Below, in pieces: positions 1 through 8,633 of a DNA stretch of 64,000 nt. Made by a program: the position numbers and the translations under genes. Origin of the DNA: Rhizobium sp. SL42. GTDB lineage: Bacteria; Pseudomonadota; Alphaproteobacteria; Rhizobiales; Rhizobiaceae. The stretch spans positions 3,920,001-3,984,000 of the forward strand of contig NZ_CP063397.1 of assembly GCF_021729845.1 (NCBI RefSeq), read 5' to 3'. The notes beneath the pieces were generated by a model. That model made no database searches, was not told the origin of the DNA, and worked only from the letters and a program-made list of their open reading frames with translations. Every line of letters begins with the position of its first letter. The stretch's first letter is position 1.

Positions 1-1009
1 CGGGCGCCACGCCGAGAATGAAATTGCCATCGGGTGTAAAGCTCTCAGGCCCGTTGATCATCTGCTTGACCCCAGCCTTTTCCAGCGCCGGGATACGCTC
101 GATCGCCTGCACCATATGCTGCTCGAAATGATCGAAGTCATCGTCGAACAGCCGGAACGCCCATTCGTCCGGCACGTCGCCCGTCGTCCAGGGCTGCGGG
201 TTCGGCTCGTAACCGCCCATCACGAGGCCGCCAACCTCCTCCTTGAAATAGGTCAGCCGATCCGGATCGCGGATCGTCGGCGCATCCGTCGACAGGCCAT
301 CCAGCTTCTCGGTGATGATATATTGATGCTTGACCGGTTGCAGCGGCACATTGATGCCCGCCATCGCCCCGACCTGGCGAGCCCATTGGCCCGCGCAATT
401 GACCACCTTTTCACAGGCGATGTCGCCAAGCGTCGTCTTGACCTTGAGAATGCGGCCATCATGCATTTCGAAACCGGTGACCCGGACATTCTCGACGATC
501 TTCGCGCCATGCATGCGTGCGCCCTTGGCGAGCGACTGCGTGATATCGGACGGGCTCGCCTGCCCGTCGGTCGGCAGCCAGCTTGCGCCGACGAGATCGT
601 CGACATTCAACAGCGGCCACATCTGCTTGACCTCTTCCGGCGAGATCAGGTGCATGTCCATGCCGAAACTGCCGGCGGTCGTGGCAAGCCGGCGGAATTC
701 CTTCCAGCGGTCCTGATTGGTTGCCAGACGCAGGCAACCGGTCATCTTCCAACCGGTGGCAAGTCCCGTCTCCGCCTCCAGCCCCTTGTAGAGGTCGACG
801 GAATATTTCAGCACCCGCGTGATCGAGGCCGACGAGCGCAACTGACCGACCAGGCCCGCTGCATGCCAGGTCGAACCGGACGTCAGCGTGCCCTGTTCCA
901 GAAGAACGACGTCCGCCTTGTGATCTCGCGCCAGGTGATAGGCGGTCGAGCAGCCGATGATGCCGCCGCCGATGACGACGATCTGGGCATGGGAGGGAAG
1001 CGTGGTCAT
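1..1009 (-). CDS. FAD-dependent oxidoreductase, dimethylglycine/sarcosine dehydrogenase-like (3' part outside window)
   Basis: Only the N-terminal 336 codons are inside the window; the frame is still open at base 1. The start ATG (1009-1007) overlaps the stop of the upstream kinase-like gene in an ATGA, so the two are translationally coupled. The protein opens with a dinucleotide-binding Rossmann motif GGGIIG at residues 14-19, followed by the family hallmark TWHAAG, whose His is the covalent flavinylation site in dimethylglycine and sarcosine dehydrogenases. Family members oxidatively demethylate N-methylated glycines and usually carry a C-terminal GcvT-like folate domain, which cannot be seen here. 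Substrate is therefore inferred only at family level; a D-amino-acid-oxidase-fold enzyme for another secondary amine is possible. Confidence 0.85.
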   Translation of the reverse strand, partial: MTTLPSHAQIVVIGGGIIGCSTAYHLARDHKADVVLLEQGTLTSGSTWHAAGLVGQLRSSASITRVLKYSVDLYKGLEAETGLATGWKMTGCLRLATNQDRWKEFRRLATTAGSFGMDMHLISPEEVKQMWPLLNVDDLVGASWLPTDGQASPSDITQSLAKGARMHGAKIVENVRVTGFEMHDGRILKVKTTLGDIACEKVVNCAGQWARQVGAMAGINVPLQPVKHQYIITEKLDGLSTDAPTIRDPDRLTYFKEEVGGLVMGGYEPNPQPWTTGDVPDEWAFRLFDDDFDHFEQHMVQAIERIPALEKAGVKQMINGPESFTPDGNFILGVAP

Positions 1010-1968
1010 GCGGATGTCTTTCCATAGAGAGAACGATAGCGGTCGAGAGCCACCTGAAGGCGAAGGAGATTTTCAGCGGTGTAGGTGACGTAGTCGGCAC
1101 CGGGTGCATTCAGATGAAGCTCGGAAACCATGCTCCACATGGCTTCACGCAGCAGGGACGCACATTGCATGGCGGCAAACGCCTTGAGGAAATCCGGGTC
1201 GGGCGTCCGGCCAAGGTAGTGGGCAAGAAATTCAAGGCTGGCATCGTCGGAAAAGCCGGAATTCGACGTTGCGCCCGCCAGATCGAACATTGCGGTGGAA
1301 TAGCCGGCATACTCGAAATCGATCAGCCAGAGCCTTTCGCCATCATCGAGTATATTGGCTGGCAGCAGGTCATTGTGGCCAAAGACGATCGGCAGCGGCA
1401 CCTGCGCCTGCTCCAGCGTTTCGGCCAGATCAAGGTAGCCGGGCAGCTGCAGGACCATCCGGCTTCCGCCGGCGGCGAGCGTCCGCGCATAGTCCCGCAC
1501 AACGTGAAAAGGCCAGAACAGATAGGCACTGCCGCTGACATAGCGGGCCATTGTTTCATGAAAACGTTTTAACAGCCGGGCAACAGCCTCCGCATTGGCG
1601 ACAACATCTTCGGCACCATAGGTCTTGGCACCCAGAAACGCCGTCACCATCACGCCGGGTTCGGCATACCGGACTTCCGGCCCAAAACCCGCCGCATGCG
1701 CACTTTGCGCCACCATCAATTCGCGCTTCCGGGATACATGATGAAACGGATAATCCTGACCGAAACGCACGACATGGCGGTCGACCGCATCGGTGACAAC
1801 GTAACTCTCATTGCTGATGCCGCCCTTGAGGAGGGCGATTTCGATCGGGCCTTTCCAGCAGGGCAAGTGCCGGATGCGATCCCTGTTTGCACTGGCCTTA
1901 CCAACCTCGCCGGTCGCAACGTCCGTCACGCTCATCGGCGCGACGCCTTGTTCGCATAAAGCACGCAT
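1006..1968 (-). CDS. Choline/ethanolamine kinase-like phosphotransferase
   Basis: This is an APH/choline-kinase-fold protein of about 320 residues. It shows the catalytic-loop signature HNDLLPANIL (Brenner motif, Asp as catalytic base) and the metal-binding IDFEY that follows it. The N-terminal part contains CWKGPIEIALLKGGISNESYVV, the glycine-rich nucleotide-loop region of bacterial choline-kinase-like proteins. The frame is open well upstream into the divergent promoter region, but that part looks non-coding; I chose the ATG at 1968, which has GGGAGG just upstream, although ATG 1935 is an equally reasonable start. It is the first gene of a two-gene unit with the flavoprotein downstream, overlapping it by 4 bases, and is divergent from a DeoR regulator. 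The combination suggests phosphorylation and demethylation of a choline-like or other small amine, which is inference. Confidence 0.8.
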   Translation of the reverse strand: MRALCEQGVAPMSVTDVATGEVGKASANRDRIRHLPCWKGPIEIALLKGGISNESYVVTDAVDRHVVRFGQDYPFHHVSRKRELMVAQSAHAAGFGPEVRYAEPGVMVTAFLGAKTYGAEDVVANAEAVARLLKRFHETMARYVSGSAYLFWPFHVVRDYARTLAAGGSRMVLQLPGYLDLAETLEQAQVPLPIVFGHNDLLPANILDDGERLWLIDFEYAGYSTAMFDLAGATSNSGFSDDASLEFLAHYLGRTPDPDFLKAFAAMQCASLLREAMWSMVSELHLNAPGADYVTYTAENLLRLQVALDRYRSLYGKTSA

Positions 1969-2211
1969 GACCTCCCAGCGGTTCAACAAATGCAGTCCAA
2001 CAGATACAGTCCTGCCTCCAGGTCCCGTCCCCGTTTTTTTCGTTGGGTAACCCGAAGATGATGGAGCTTCATCCAGCAGACACACGCTGTCAATCGGAAA
2101 TTGTGGTATTTTGTGGTAATATGCCCGATTTAGTGACTTTACATTTCTGCCGCGCGACTGCATCGCTGAGCGAGGACGAAGCCAGAGACACCAGACCCAG
2201 AGATATCAGAC

Positions 2212-2979
2212 ATGGTTGAGTCGAAACGACACCGGGACATTCTGAAACTGCTCCAGCAAGACGGCACATTGTCGATCGCCGACCTTGCCGGACGCCTCGG
2301 AGTCTCGCTTGAGACTATCCGGCGCGACCTCAAGCCGCTTGCCGACCGCCACACGATCGTGCGCATGCACGGTGCCGTAGCGCTTCCCTCGATCGTCGGC
2401 GAGGCGCCGTTTGAAAGGCGACTGCGCGAAAATGCGCAAGCCAAGAAGGCAATTGCACGCACTCTGGCTGCAACCATCCGCGACGGCGATTCCATCATGC
2501 TCGACACGGGAACGACAACGAGCATTCTGGCGCGCGAACTGCTCGGCCACCGTCGCCTGACGGTGATCACCAACTCGTCCGACATCGCCCGGACATTGGC
2601 GACCAGCAACGAAAACCGGGTCTATATGGCCGGCGGCGAGCTACGCTCGGACAATGGCGCCGCGTTCGGCTCGACAGCGATCGACTTCATCAGCCGTTTC
2701 CACGTCCTGCATGCCGTCATCTCGGTGGGCGCGGTGAGCGCCGGTTCGGGCATACTGGACTTCGATTTCGAGGAAGCCGAATTCGCCCGCACGTTGCTGA
2801 CCCGCGGCGATAGGCGGATCGCGGTTACCGATCAAAGCAAGTTCAATCGCAGCGGCCTGGTCAAGGTTTGCGATTTCAGCGACCTGACGGATCTCGTCAC
2901 CGACGGCACACCGCCCCAAGACGTCCGCGCCGCACTGGAAACAGCCGGCGTAACCTGCACGATCGCCCGGCCGACCTGA
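2212..2979 (+). CDS. DeoR/GlpR family transcriptional regulator
   Basis: The 255-residue protein has the family layout: an N-terminal winged helix-turn-helix at about residues 6-58 (RHRDILKLLQQDGTLSIADLAGRLG region, then the recognition helix VSLETIRRDLKPL), and a DeoRC sugar-phosphate-sensing domain at about residues 75-235 with the MLDTGTTTSILARELL and ITNSSDIA segments. It is transcribed away from the choline-kinase-like/flavoprotein pair, with a shared 243-base intergenic region (1969-2211), so it most likely controls that pair. DeoR proteins are generally repressors released by a phosphorylated metabolite, which would fit a product of the adjacent kinase. The ligand itself cannot be read from the sequence. 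Confidence 0.9.
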   Translation: MVESKRHRDILKLLQQDGTLSIADLAGRLGVSLETIRRDLKPLADRHTIVRMHGAVALPSIVGEAPFERRLRENAQAKKAIARTLAATIRDGDSIMLDTGTTTSILARELLGHRRLTVITNSSDIARTLATSNENRVYMAGGELRSDNGAAFGSTAIDFISRFHVLHAVISVGAVSAGSGILDFDFEEAEFARTLLTRGDRRIAVTDQSKFNRSGLVKVCDFSDLTDLVTDGTPPQDVRAALETAGVTCTIARPT

Positions 2980-3094
2980 GCAGCGACAACGATATCGAAC
3001 AACGATATCTGGGAAAAGCCCAACCAAACGTTGCTTTGCTGTGGCTCTGATGGCAGGGATATCATAAGATCTCTACAAGAGTTGCCTTCGCGGC

Positions 3095-5095
3095 ATGTCG
3101 CGCGCAAGGCAGTTGGTATTGGGAATGATGCCGGACGATTTCATAATTCAGATCTTGCGTTTGCCGCGCTGGCTCAAGCGTTGCGTTGCGCTCGTCGTCG
3201 ATATGGTCTTGTGCTCGTTAACTGTATGGTTTGCTTTCTGTTTTCGACTGGATCAATGGGTCATCCTGTCGGGCGTGCAATGGCTGACCATTCCCATCTC
3301 GATCGCCATCGCCATCCCGATATTTATAAAGCTTGGGCTGTACCGTGCGATTTTCCGCTACATCGGATGGGCTGCGTTTCTCTCGATATTGAAGGCGATA
3401 TCGCTATACGGCCTGATCTACATGACAATTTTCACGTTGATCAGCGTTTCCGGCGTTCCACGCACCGTCGGCATACTTCAGCCACTACTACTTCTGATTG
3501 CGGTTGGACTTTCGCGTCTCTTTACCCGTTCCATGCTCGGGGAATCATACCGCCGAATATTGCGAAGTGAGAGTCAGTCGCATGTTCTGATTTACGGAGC
3601 GGGCACGATGGGACGTCAGTTGGCAAGCGCGCTTGAAAACGGTGCTGATCTGAAGGTTAAGGGCTTTCTGGACGATGACAAGAGTCTTCATGGCTCGATG
3701 ATCGGCAGCGTGCGGGTCTACGATCCGAAGGAATTGAACGCGCTTGTAGAAAAGCTTGACGTCCGCACGGTCCTTTTGGCGATCCCCAACATATCTTCTG
3801 CCAGACGCAACGCGATCATAGAAAGTCTGCGAGGCGCTCATGTTGCCGTAAGGCTGGTACCGAATGTTAGCGAAATCGCTCAAGGCCGCGTCAATTTTTC
3901 TGATTTTCACGAACTCGACATCAAGGATCTTTTGGGACGTGATGCAGTCGCACCAAATCCGCAACTCCTAACACGCAACATTGCAAATAAGACGGTAATG
4001 GTAACCGGGGCGGGTGGCTCGATCGGCAGTGAACTCTGCAGACAGATCATGGCAGTGGGGGCCAATCGACTGCTCCTCGTTGAGCAAAACGAATACGCCC
4101 TCTATTCGATCCACGCCGAACTGACGCGCGATTATGGCGAAAAGGCAGCAGCAATACTGCCTTTGCTAGGTTCCGTGCGTGATCGCCGTCGCATGCGGGA
4201 GATTCTTCGATCTTGGCCTGTTGACACAATCTACCACGCCGCCGCCTACAAGCACGTGCCGCTGGTCGAACACAATCCGATCGAAGGCATCAAGAACAAT
4301 GTCTTCGGCACCGAAGTCATGGCTAAAGTTGCCATTGAAATGGAAGTGCCGCAATTCGTACTGATCAGCACCGACAAGGCGGTCCGCCCGACCAACATCA
4401 TGGGAGCGAGCAAGCGGATCGCTGAAATGTTGCTTCAGGCACTCGCACAAAATTGCCGGACCACGACGTTTTGCATGGTTCGTTTCGGCAACGTGCTGGG
4501 CTCGTCCGGATCCGTGGTCCCGCTTTTTCGCCAGCAGATTCGGAGCGGCGGGCCCATTACCTTGACCCATCGAGAGATTACGCGATTCTTCATGACCATT
4601 CCGGAGGCCTCGCAACTGGTGATTCAAGCTGGTGCAATGGCTGAGGGCGGAGATGTGTTCGTTCTCAACATGGGTGAACCAGTCAAGATCATCGACCTTG
4701 CACGCCGGATGGTCGAGCTTTCAGGCCTGACGGTCAAGGACGACAAGCACCCGGATGGCGACATCGCGTTTGTCATGACGGGTCTTCGCCCGGCCGAGAA
4801 GCTTTATGAAGAGCTACTGATAGGCGACAATCCCGGGCCAACGCCACATCCGCTGATCATGAAAGCGCGCGACGAGTTTCTTCCATGGAAAAAGCTTGAA
4901 GAAAAACTGCGGCAATTGGAACAGACGATGGATGCTGGCGACGCGGCGGGGAGCAGGGAGATACTGTCATCACTGGTCACGGGCTATCGGCCCAGTGCTG
5001 AAGTGGTTGACCTTGTTGTACTGCGTAACGCCGAGCAGACTGAGGATTCGGCAGAACTGCCCAATCCAGACAGTACGAGCTACGGGCGAGTATGA
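3095..5095 (+). CDS. Membrane UDP-sugar 4,6-dehydratase, WbpM/FlaA1/CapD family
   Basis: This 666-residue protein has several N-terminal membrane segments (roughly residues 25-140), then a first Rossmann-like domain with YGAGTMGRQL, and a second SDR domain with the nucleotide motif GAGGSIG at 305-311. The active-site stretch STDKAVRPTNIMGASKR spans 425-441, with Met436 and Lys440 in the Met-x3-Lys arrangement typical of the membrane-bound UDP-GlcNAc 4,6-dehydratases, where Met replaces the usual Tyr. Such enzymes make the UDP-4-keto-6-deoxy sugar that feeds QuiNAc, FucNAc or bacillosamine synthesis. It leads a polysaccharide group ending in a PglC-type initiating transferase, which fits a 6-deoxy-amino sugar as first residue. 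A start at the MM pair at 3125 is also possible. Base composition is lower in GC than the flanks. Confidence 0.9.
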   Translation: MSRARQLVLGMMPDDFIIQILRLPRWLKRCVALVVDMVLCSLTVWFAFCFRLDQWVILSGVQWLTIPISIAIAIPIFIKLGLYRAIFRYIGWAAFLSILKAISLYGLIYMTIFTLISVSGVPRTVGILQPLLLLIAVGLSRLFTRSMLGESYRRILRSESQSHVLIYGAGTMGRQLASALENGADLKVKGFLDDDKSLHGSMIGSVRVYDPKELNALVEKLDVRTVLLAIPNISSARRNAIIESLRGAHVAVRLVPNVSEIAQGRVNFSDFHELDIKDLLGRDAVAPNPQLLTRNIANKTVMVTGAGGSIGSELCRQIMAVGANRLLLVEQNEYALYSIHAELTRDYGEKAAAILPLLGSVRDRRRMREILRSWPVDTIYHAAAYKHVPLVEHNPIEGIKNNVFGTEVMAKVAIEMEVPQFVLISTDKAVRPTNIMGASKRIAEMLLQALAQNCRTTTFCMVRFGNVLGSSGSVVPLFRQQIRSGGPITLTHREITRFFMTIPEASQLVIQAGAMAEGGDVFVLNMGEPVKIIDLARRMVELSGLTVKDDKHPDGDIAFVMTGLRPAEKLYEELLIGDNPGPTPHPLIMKARDEFLPWKKLEEKLRQLEQTMDAGDAAGSREILSSLVTGYRPSAEVVDLVVLRNAEQTEDSAELPNPDSTSYGRV

Positions 5096-5564
5096 TAACT
5101 TGCACCATGAGAAACCACAGCTTCCGCACGCATAACATCTCATCCTGCATAGCGCACATCGTCAATGATGGAACTGACCATCGCACGACGGACGGTTTTT
5201 GCTCGGCCTGCAAGCGGAAACAGAGTGAGGACGGATAGAAATCGTAAAACAGGGGCATAGATGTGCAGCGTATTCGAGGACAGGATCGCGCGTGCTCGCT
5301 CGGTATTGTGCAACAACGCCGCGCTAGGAGATGCGAGTTCCAGCGCGCTCAGTTGAAGCGGTTGTGGCGAACACCGCAAACAGCAAAACGGCGCACGTTC
5401 CTAGACGTCCGAGCATAGCCTTGGGGATTGGCGGATGAATGTGTCCACCCAACATTGCAACACCGTTGGCTGAGCAATAAAACGGCAATAGATTGCTAAA
5501 ATATCCAGCTGAAACTATGAAATGCTGCCCCGGCCGGAGGGCCAGGCAGAAACTGAGCGAAAAT
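5096..5564. other. 469-base gap inside the polysaccharide group; possible decayed minus-strand membrane-protein gene
   Basis: No intact gene is seen here. On the minus strand two short overlapping frames (5578-5324 and 5379-5140) read as hydrophobic, membrane-protein-like sequence, the first containing LGRLGTCAVLLFAVFA and the second RFLSVLTLFPLAG. They lie in different frames, so if they belong together a frameshift separates them near 5350. This could be a remnant of an acyltransferase-like or other membrane gene, but I could not identify a family and chance hydrophobicity is equally possible. The gap has no clear terminator or promoter. Confidence 0.2.
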
Positions 5565-6302
5565 ATGAAGATCGGCATCTATGTCATAAATCTCGCGCGA
5601 TCGCGTGCACGTTGGGATGGCTTGAGCCAGAAGGCTGACAAACTTGGCATCTTGCTTGAGCGCGTTGAAGGCGTCGATGGCGCGGCCCTTGCAACAGAAG
5701 AGCGCAATGATCTCGACTTGACAAGTTTTCTACGCGAGAACGGTCGAGCCGTTTTGCCTGGTGAATACGGCTGCTATCGTAGCCACCTCCTTGCAGTCTC
5801 GAAGTTCCAAGCCAGCGAACATGAAGCAGCGATCATTCTGGAAGATGACGTCGAACTGGCAGCCGGCCTTGTCGAGAGGGCCACCGCGATCCTTGAAGCC
5901 GTTCCTGAGGCCGAGCTGGTCAAACTCCTCAATCATCGGACTAAATGGTTCCGAAAAAGGGCGACCAGTCGACTGGGAGACGAGGTTGGGCGCAGTATCC
6001 ACGGCCCACAGGGATCGGCTGCATGTTATCTCATTACCCGCTCCGGGGCTGAGAAAATTCTGAAACATATGAAAGTCATGCGTTATCCCGTCGATGTTGC
6101 CCTTGAGCGTGGCTGGCACACCGAACTTGGTGTTTTTACTGTGCGACTGAACGTTCTAAATCTAAGCTCAGCGAGTAAAACGACCGAAATCGCAACGCGC
6201 GACGACTATCGAAAAGGTAAGTTCCGCGGGCCTCGCCGCGCGATTACTCACCTCCTGCGTGCCTTGGACTACATTCGCAGGATACGATATTGCTTGTCCT
6301 GA
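5565..6302 (+). CDS. Glycosyltransferase family 25 (LPS/LOS-type) protein
   Basis: The protein is 245 residues if started at ATG 5565, where the family-typical N-terminus MKIGIYVINLARSRARW begins; an upstream in-frame ATG at 5493 would add an unrelated tail. GT25 hallmarks are present: the opening YVINL strand followed by RVEGVDG, the GEYGCYRSHLLAV segment, the metal/nucleotide-sugar acidic motif ILEDDVEL, and the later GSAACYLITRSGAEKIL. Family members add galactose or related sugars to lipooligosaccharide or other surface glycans in the cytoplasm. The gene end overlaps the downstream polymerase/ligase gene by 13 bases, so they are co-transcribed. Donor and acceptor are not deducible. Confidence 0.85.
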   Translation: MKIGIYVINLARSRARWDGLSQKADKLGILLERVEGVDGAALATEERNDLDLTSFLRENGRAVLPGEYGCYRSHLLAVSKFQASEHEAAIILEDDVELAAGLVERATAILEAVPEAELVKLLNHRTKWFRKRATSRLGDEVGRSIHGPQGSAACYLITRSGAEKILKHMKVMRYPVDVALERGWHTELGVFTVRLNVLNLSSASKTTEIATRDDYRKGKFRGPRRAITHLLRALDYIRRIRYCLS

Positions 6303-7630
6303 AAAATAACTCAAGAAAACAAAGCCTTCTACAAATGCCTTATTGGCCCATCCTAGTTTCCATAGGATGGGCATCTATGGCATCTGCAATGTTGGTGGAA
6401 AGCGATATATACCGCTATGCGGCAATCGCTCTACTTATCTTCTGTTGCGCATTTCATTACGACGCCCTGAAGCTCATCAAAGACGATTGGCTGGCCAAAA
6501 TGTGCTTCGCGTGGGCGTTCTATGCCTTATTCCGCTTTACTTGGGGCATCGTCGTCCATGGAGAGAGAGGGGCATCAGAATGGCTCTACGTCTTTCCACT
6601 GCTAATACCATCGCTTGGCGCCTGCCTCTACGTCACGCGTGACCGCCTCTTCGCCGCGGTGACGTTTGTGATCGTTGCAGGTTTCATTGGCCTACTTCTC
6701 ACGCTGGATTTTCCGGCACTCATCCAAGGCGGTCGTTTCAGCCCGCTTTATCACCACAATTCTATCCATGCTGCGGTAGGCTGCGGATTGCTGTTCATTT
6801 CCAGCGTTTACTGGCTGGCTTACGCTGCTGACACAAACGCTCTGAAAACAGTCCGCGGAAAAGCTCTGGCGGCCATCGCAATAACAACCGCAATGCTCTG
6901 TCTAGTCGGCATATTTGCCGCCAAGTCGAAAGGCGTCTGGCTCGCCTTTTCACTTGTGTTCGGCTTCATGAGTGTTACGGCTGTCGTCCACTATGGTCGC
7001 CGGCGAATGCTCGTTCCCGGTGCGTTGGCTTTGCTGCTCTGCATGCTTGCAGCCGGGGCCACCTACGACAACATAAAGCACTATGCCGGTCCAACTGTTT
7101 CGGCAGCCCTGCGCCTTTCAGAGCAAGCCGTGAGCCAGGAAGAAATCGAAAAGGCCATGGAAAATTCCGTGGGGATGCCTGAAACACCGAAATCTATGCG
7201 AGAGCGATTGATGCTCTGGACAAATGCCATAGACATATTCCTTGAATCACCCCTCGTAGGGTCGGGCAACCTTTGGCTGGAGCACTGGCAGCACGCGAAA
7301 TATGCTAACGTCAGGTTTACCCTGATCCACAATGGCTATCTCGAAATCCTGGTGCGCCACGGCCTGCTCGGAATGGCGATGCTGCTGATCTTTTCCGCAA
7401 CGGCCTTCTACCGCATCAGGCTGGCATGGAAACGCGGCATCATCCCGTCCAGTCTGATGCTGTATCTGTTCAGCATGAGCCTGTTTTTCTTCATCACCAT
7501 GGCCTCCAATTCGAACAACCGCCTGGCGATCGGAGAGAGTTTCTTCCTGCTCGCCGGCGCTGCGGTCTTTGCCATTTCCATCATGCTCCGCGCCGATGCC
7601 AGATCATCTGCGCCGACAATCCCTGCGTGA
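6290..7630 (+). CDS. O-antigen polymerase/ligase-like membrane protein (Wzy/WaaL superfamily)
   Basis: This 446-residue integral membrane protein has about ten hydrophobic segments. A large loop lies at about residues 265-340 and contains an Arg-rich stretch (MRERLMLWTNAIDIFLESPLVGSG). The Wzy_C-type signature follows: FTLIHNGYLEILVRHGLLGMAMLL. This pattern is shared by O-antigen ligases and by Wzy polymerases, and the sequence alone does not decide between them. It overlaps the GT25 gene and is followed within 4 bases by the initiating transferase gene. The first ATG is at 6290; ATG 6335 (MPYWPI) is a plausible alternative just before the first membrane segment. Confidence 0.82.
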   Translation: MLVLKNNSRKQSLLQMPYWPILVSIGWASMASAMLVESDIYRYAAIALLIFCCAFHYDALKLIKDDWLAKMCFAWAFYALFRFTWGIVVHGERGASEWLYVFPLLIPSLGACLYVTRDRLFAAVTFVIVAGFIGLLLTLDFPALIQGGRFSPLYHHNSIHAAVGCGLLFISSVYWLAYAADTNALKTVRGKALAAIAITTAMLCLVGIFAAKSKGVWLAFSLVFGFMSVTAVVHYGRRRMLVPGALALLLCMLAAGATYDNIKHYAGPTVSAALRLSEQAVSQEEIEKAMENSVGMPETPKSMRERLMLWTNAIDIFLESPLVGSGNLWLEHWQHAKYANVRFTLIHNGYLEILVRHGLLGMAMLLIFSATAFYRIRLAWKRGIIPSSLMLYLFSMSLFFFITMASNSNNRLAIGESFFLLAGAAVFAISIMLRADARSSAPTIPA

Positions 7631-7634
7631 GCCC

Positions 7635-8192
7635 ATGCTGAAGCGTTCATTCGACATCACCGCCGCACTGCTCGGATTGATCATCGCAAGTCCGATCATG
7701 GCGGTGCTTGCCGTCATCATCCGGCAGACATCGCCCGGCCCGGCGCTCTTCGTGCAAACGAGAGTGGGACGCAACGAAGCGTCCTTCACTTGCTTGAAGT
7801 TTCGCACCATGGCGACCGGCACGCCCGACGTGGCCTCGCATGCCGCATCCACAAGTTGGATCACCCCCACCGGCCGCTGGCTGCGCGCCTACAAGCTCGA
7901 CGAGCTCCCGCAGCTAATCAATGTGCTGAAGGGTGAGATGAGCCTTGTCGGCCCAAGGCCGTGCCTGCCAAATCAGGCAGATGTGATTGTCGCGCGCCGC
8001 GCCCAGAACGTCTTTTCGGTGCGCCCGGGCATAACGGGTCCAGCCCAGGTTGCCGGTATTGACATGTCGGAACCGGAGCGCCTTGCGGCGGCAGACCGGA
8101 GCTACGTGGATAACCAGACCTTGGCCGGCGACATCAAGCTGCTGTTCCAGACTGTGCTGGGTGGCGGACGAGGCGACCCGGCGAGCCGTTGA
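7635..8192 (+). CDS. Initiating sugar-phosphate transferase (PglC/WbaP C-terminal-type monotopic phosphoglycosyltransferase)
   Basis: The 185-residue protein is the compact, PglC-sized form of the bacterial sugar transferase family. It starts at ATG 7635, four bases after the preceding stop, with MLKRSFDITAALLGLIIASP, the re-entrant membrane hairpin. It then shows GPALFVQTRVGRNEASFTCLKFRTM, and the family core DELPQLINVLKGEMSLVGPRP with the later RPGITGPAQVAG. These enzymes move a phospho-sugar from a UDP-sugar to undecaprenyl phosphate, starting assembly of a surface glycan. Together with the WbpM-type dehydratase upstream, the likely first sugar is a UDP-6-deoxy-HexNAc derivative (inference). 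Base composition returns to the high-GC genome norm in this gene. Confidence 0.9.
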   Translation: MLKRSFDITAALLGLIIASPIMAVLAVIIRQTSPGPALFVQTRVGRNEASFTCLKFRTMATGTPDVASHAASTSWITPTGRWLRAYKLDELPQLINVLKGEMSLVGPRPCLPNQADVIVARRAQNVFSVRPGITGPAQVAGIDMSEPERLAAADRSYVDNQTLAGDIKLLFQTVLGGGRGDPASR

Positions 8193-8338
8193 CAGCGGGA
8201 GAAATCGGAACCGGCGCTGTTCCAGGCTGACCTTTTTTGGCCGCCGATTTATCAGATGCGCATAATCGAATACTCTGTCCAATAGAGACTGATTCGAGAA
8301 AGTCTCGCAGGCTAAATGATTTAGCTGAGGTGGCGGAC

Positions 8339-8542
8339 ATGGAACAGCAAGCAGACTTGGAGACCTGGGCCATGGTCCGGGCTCAGCAGATTATCATGCA
8401 TCATGGCGCCAATCTTGTGGTTGCGGCCCAGCGGCTGGATCACAAGAAAACGACGGCCAACACATACGCCCTGCGCACAGCCATCATGAATTCACTGATC
8501 GAGGCGATGTCCGCTCCTCCGGCGAAACCCATCGTCGAATAA
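8339..8542 (+). CDS. Small conserved-looking hypothetical protein (67 aa)
   Basis: The reading frame is open from 8237, but ATG 8339 has GAGG seven to ten bases upstream and begins a sensible protein, MEQQADLETWAMVRAQQI. It is predicted helical, soluble and without signal peptide; no family was recognised. A helix-turn-helix-like stretch is conceivable (HHGANLVVAAQRLDHKKTTA) but too short to claim. It stands alone between the polysaccharide group and the TctDE-like operon. Coding status rests on codon bias, a good ribosome site and a compact amphipathic sequence. Confidence 0.5.
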   Translation: MEQQADLETWAMVRAQQIIMHHGANLVVAAQRLDHKKTTANTYALRTAIMNSLIEAMSAPPAKPIVE

Positions 8543-8633
8543 CACCACCCGAAAGCCGGCGCCGTTTCCTGATCGACGGCAAGGCCCCTGCTCCACCTTG
8601 ATCGACCTGTCGATCCGTGACAGGTTTTGCGCC

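Noticed and set aside
2988..3009. Two direct copies of AACGATATC after the DeoR gene
   Set aside because: Only two nine-base copies, no symmetry to gene starts; probably chance.
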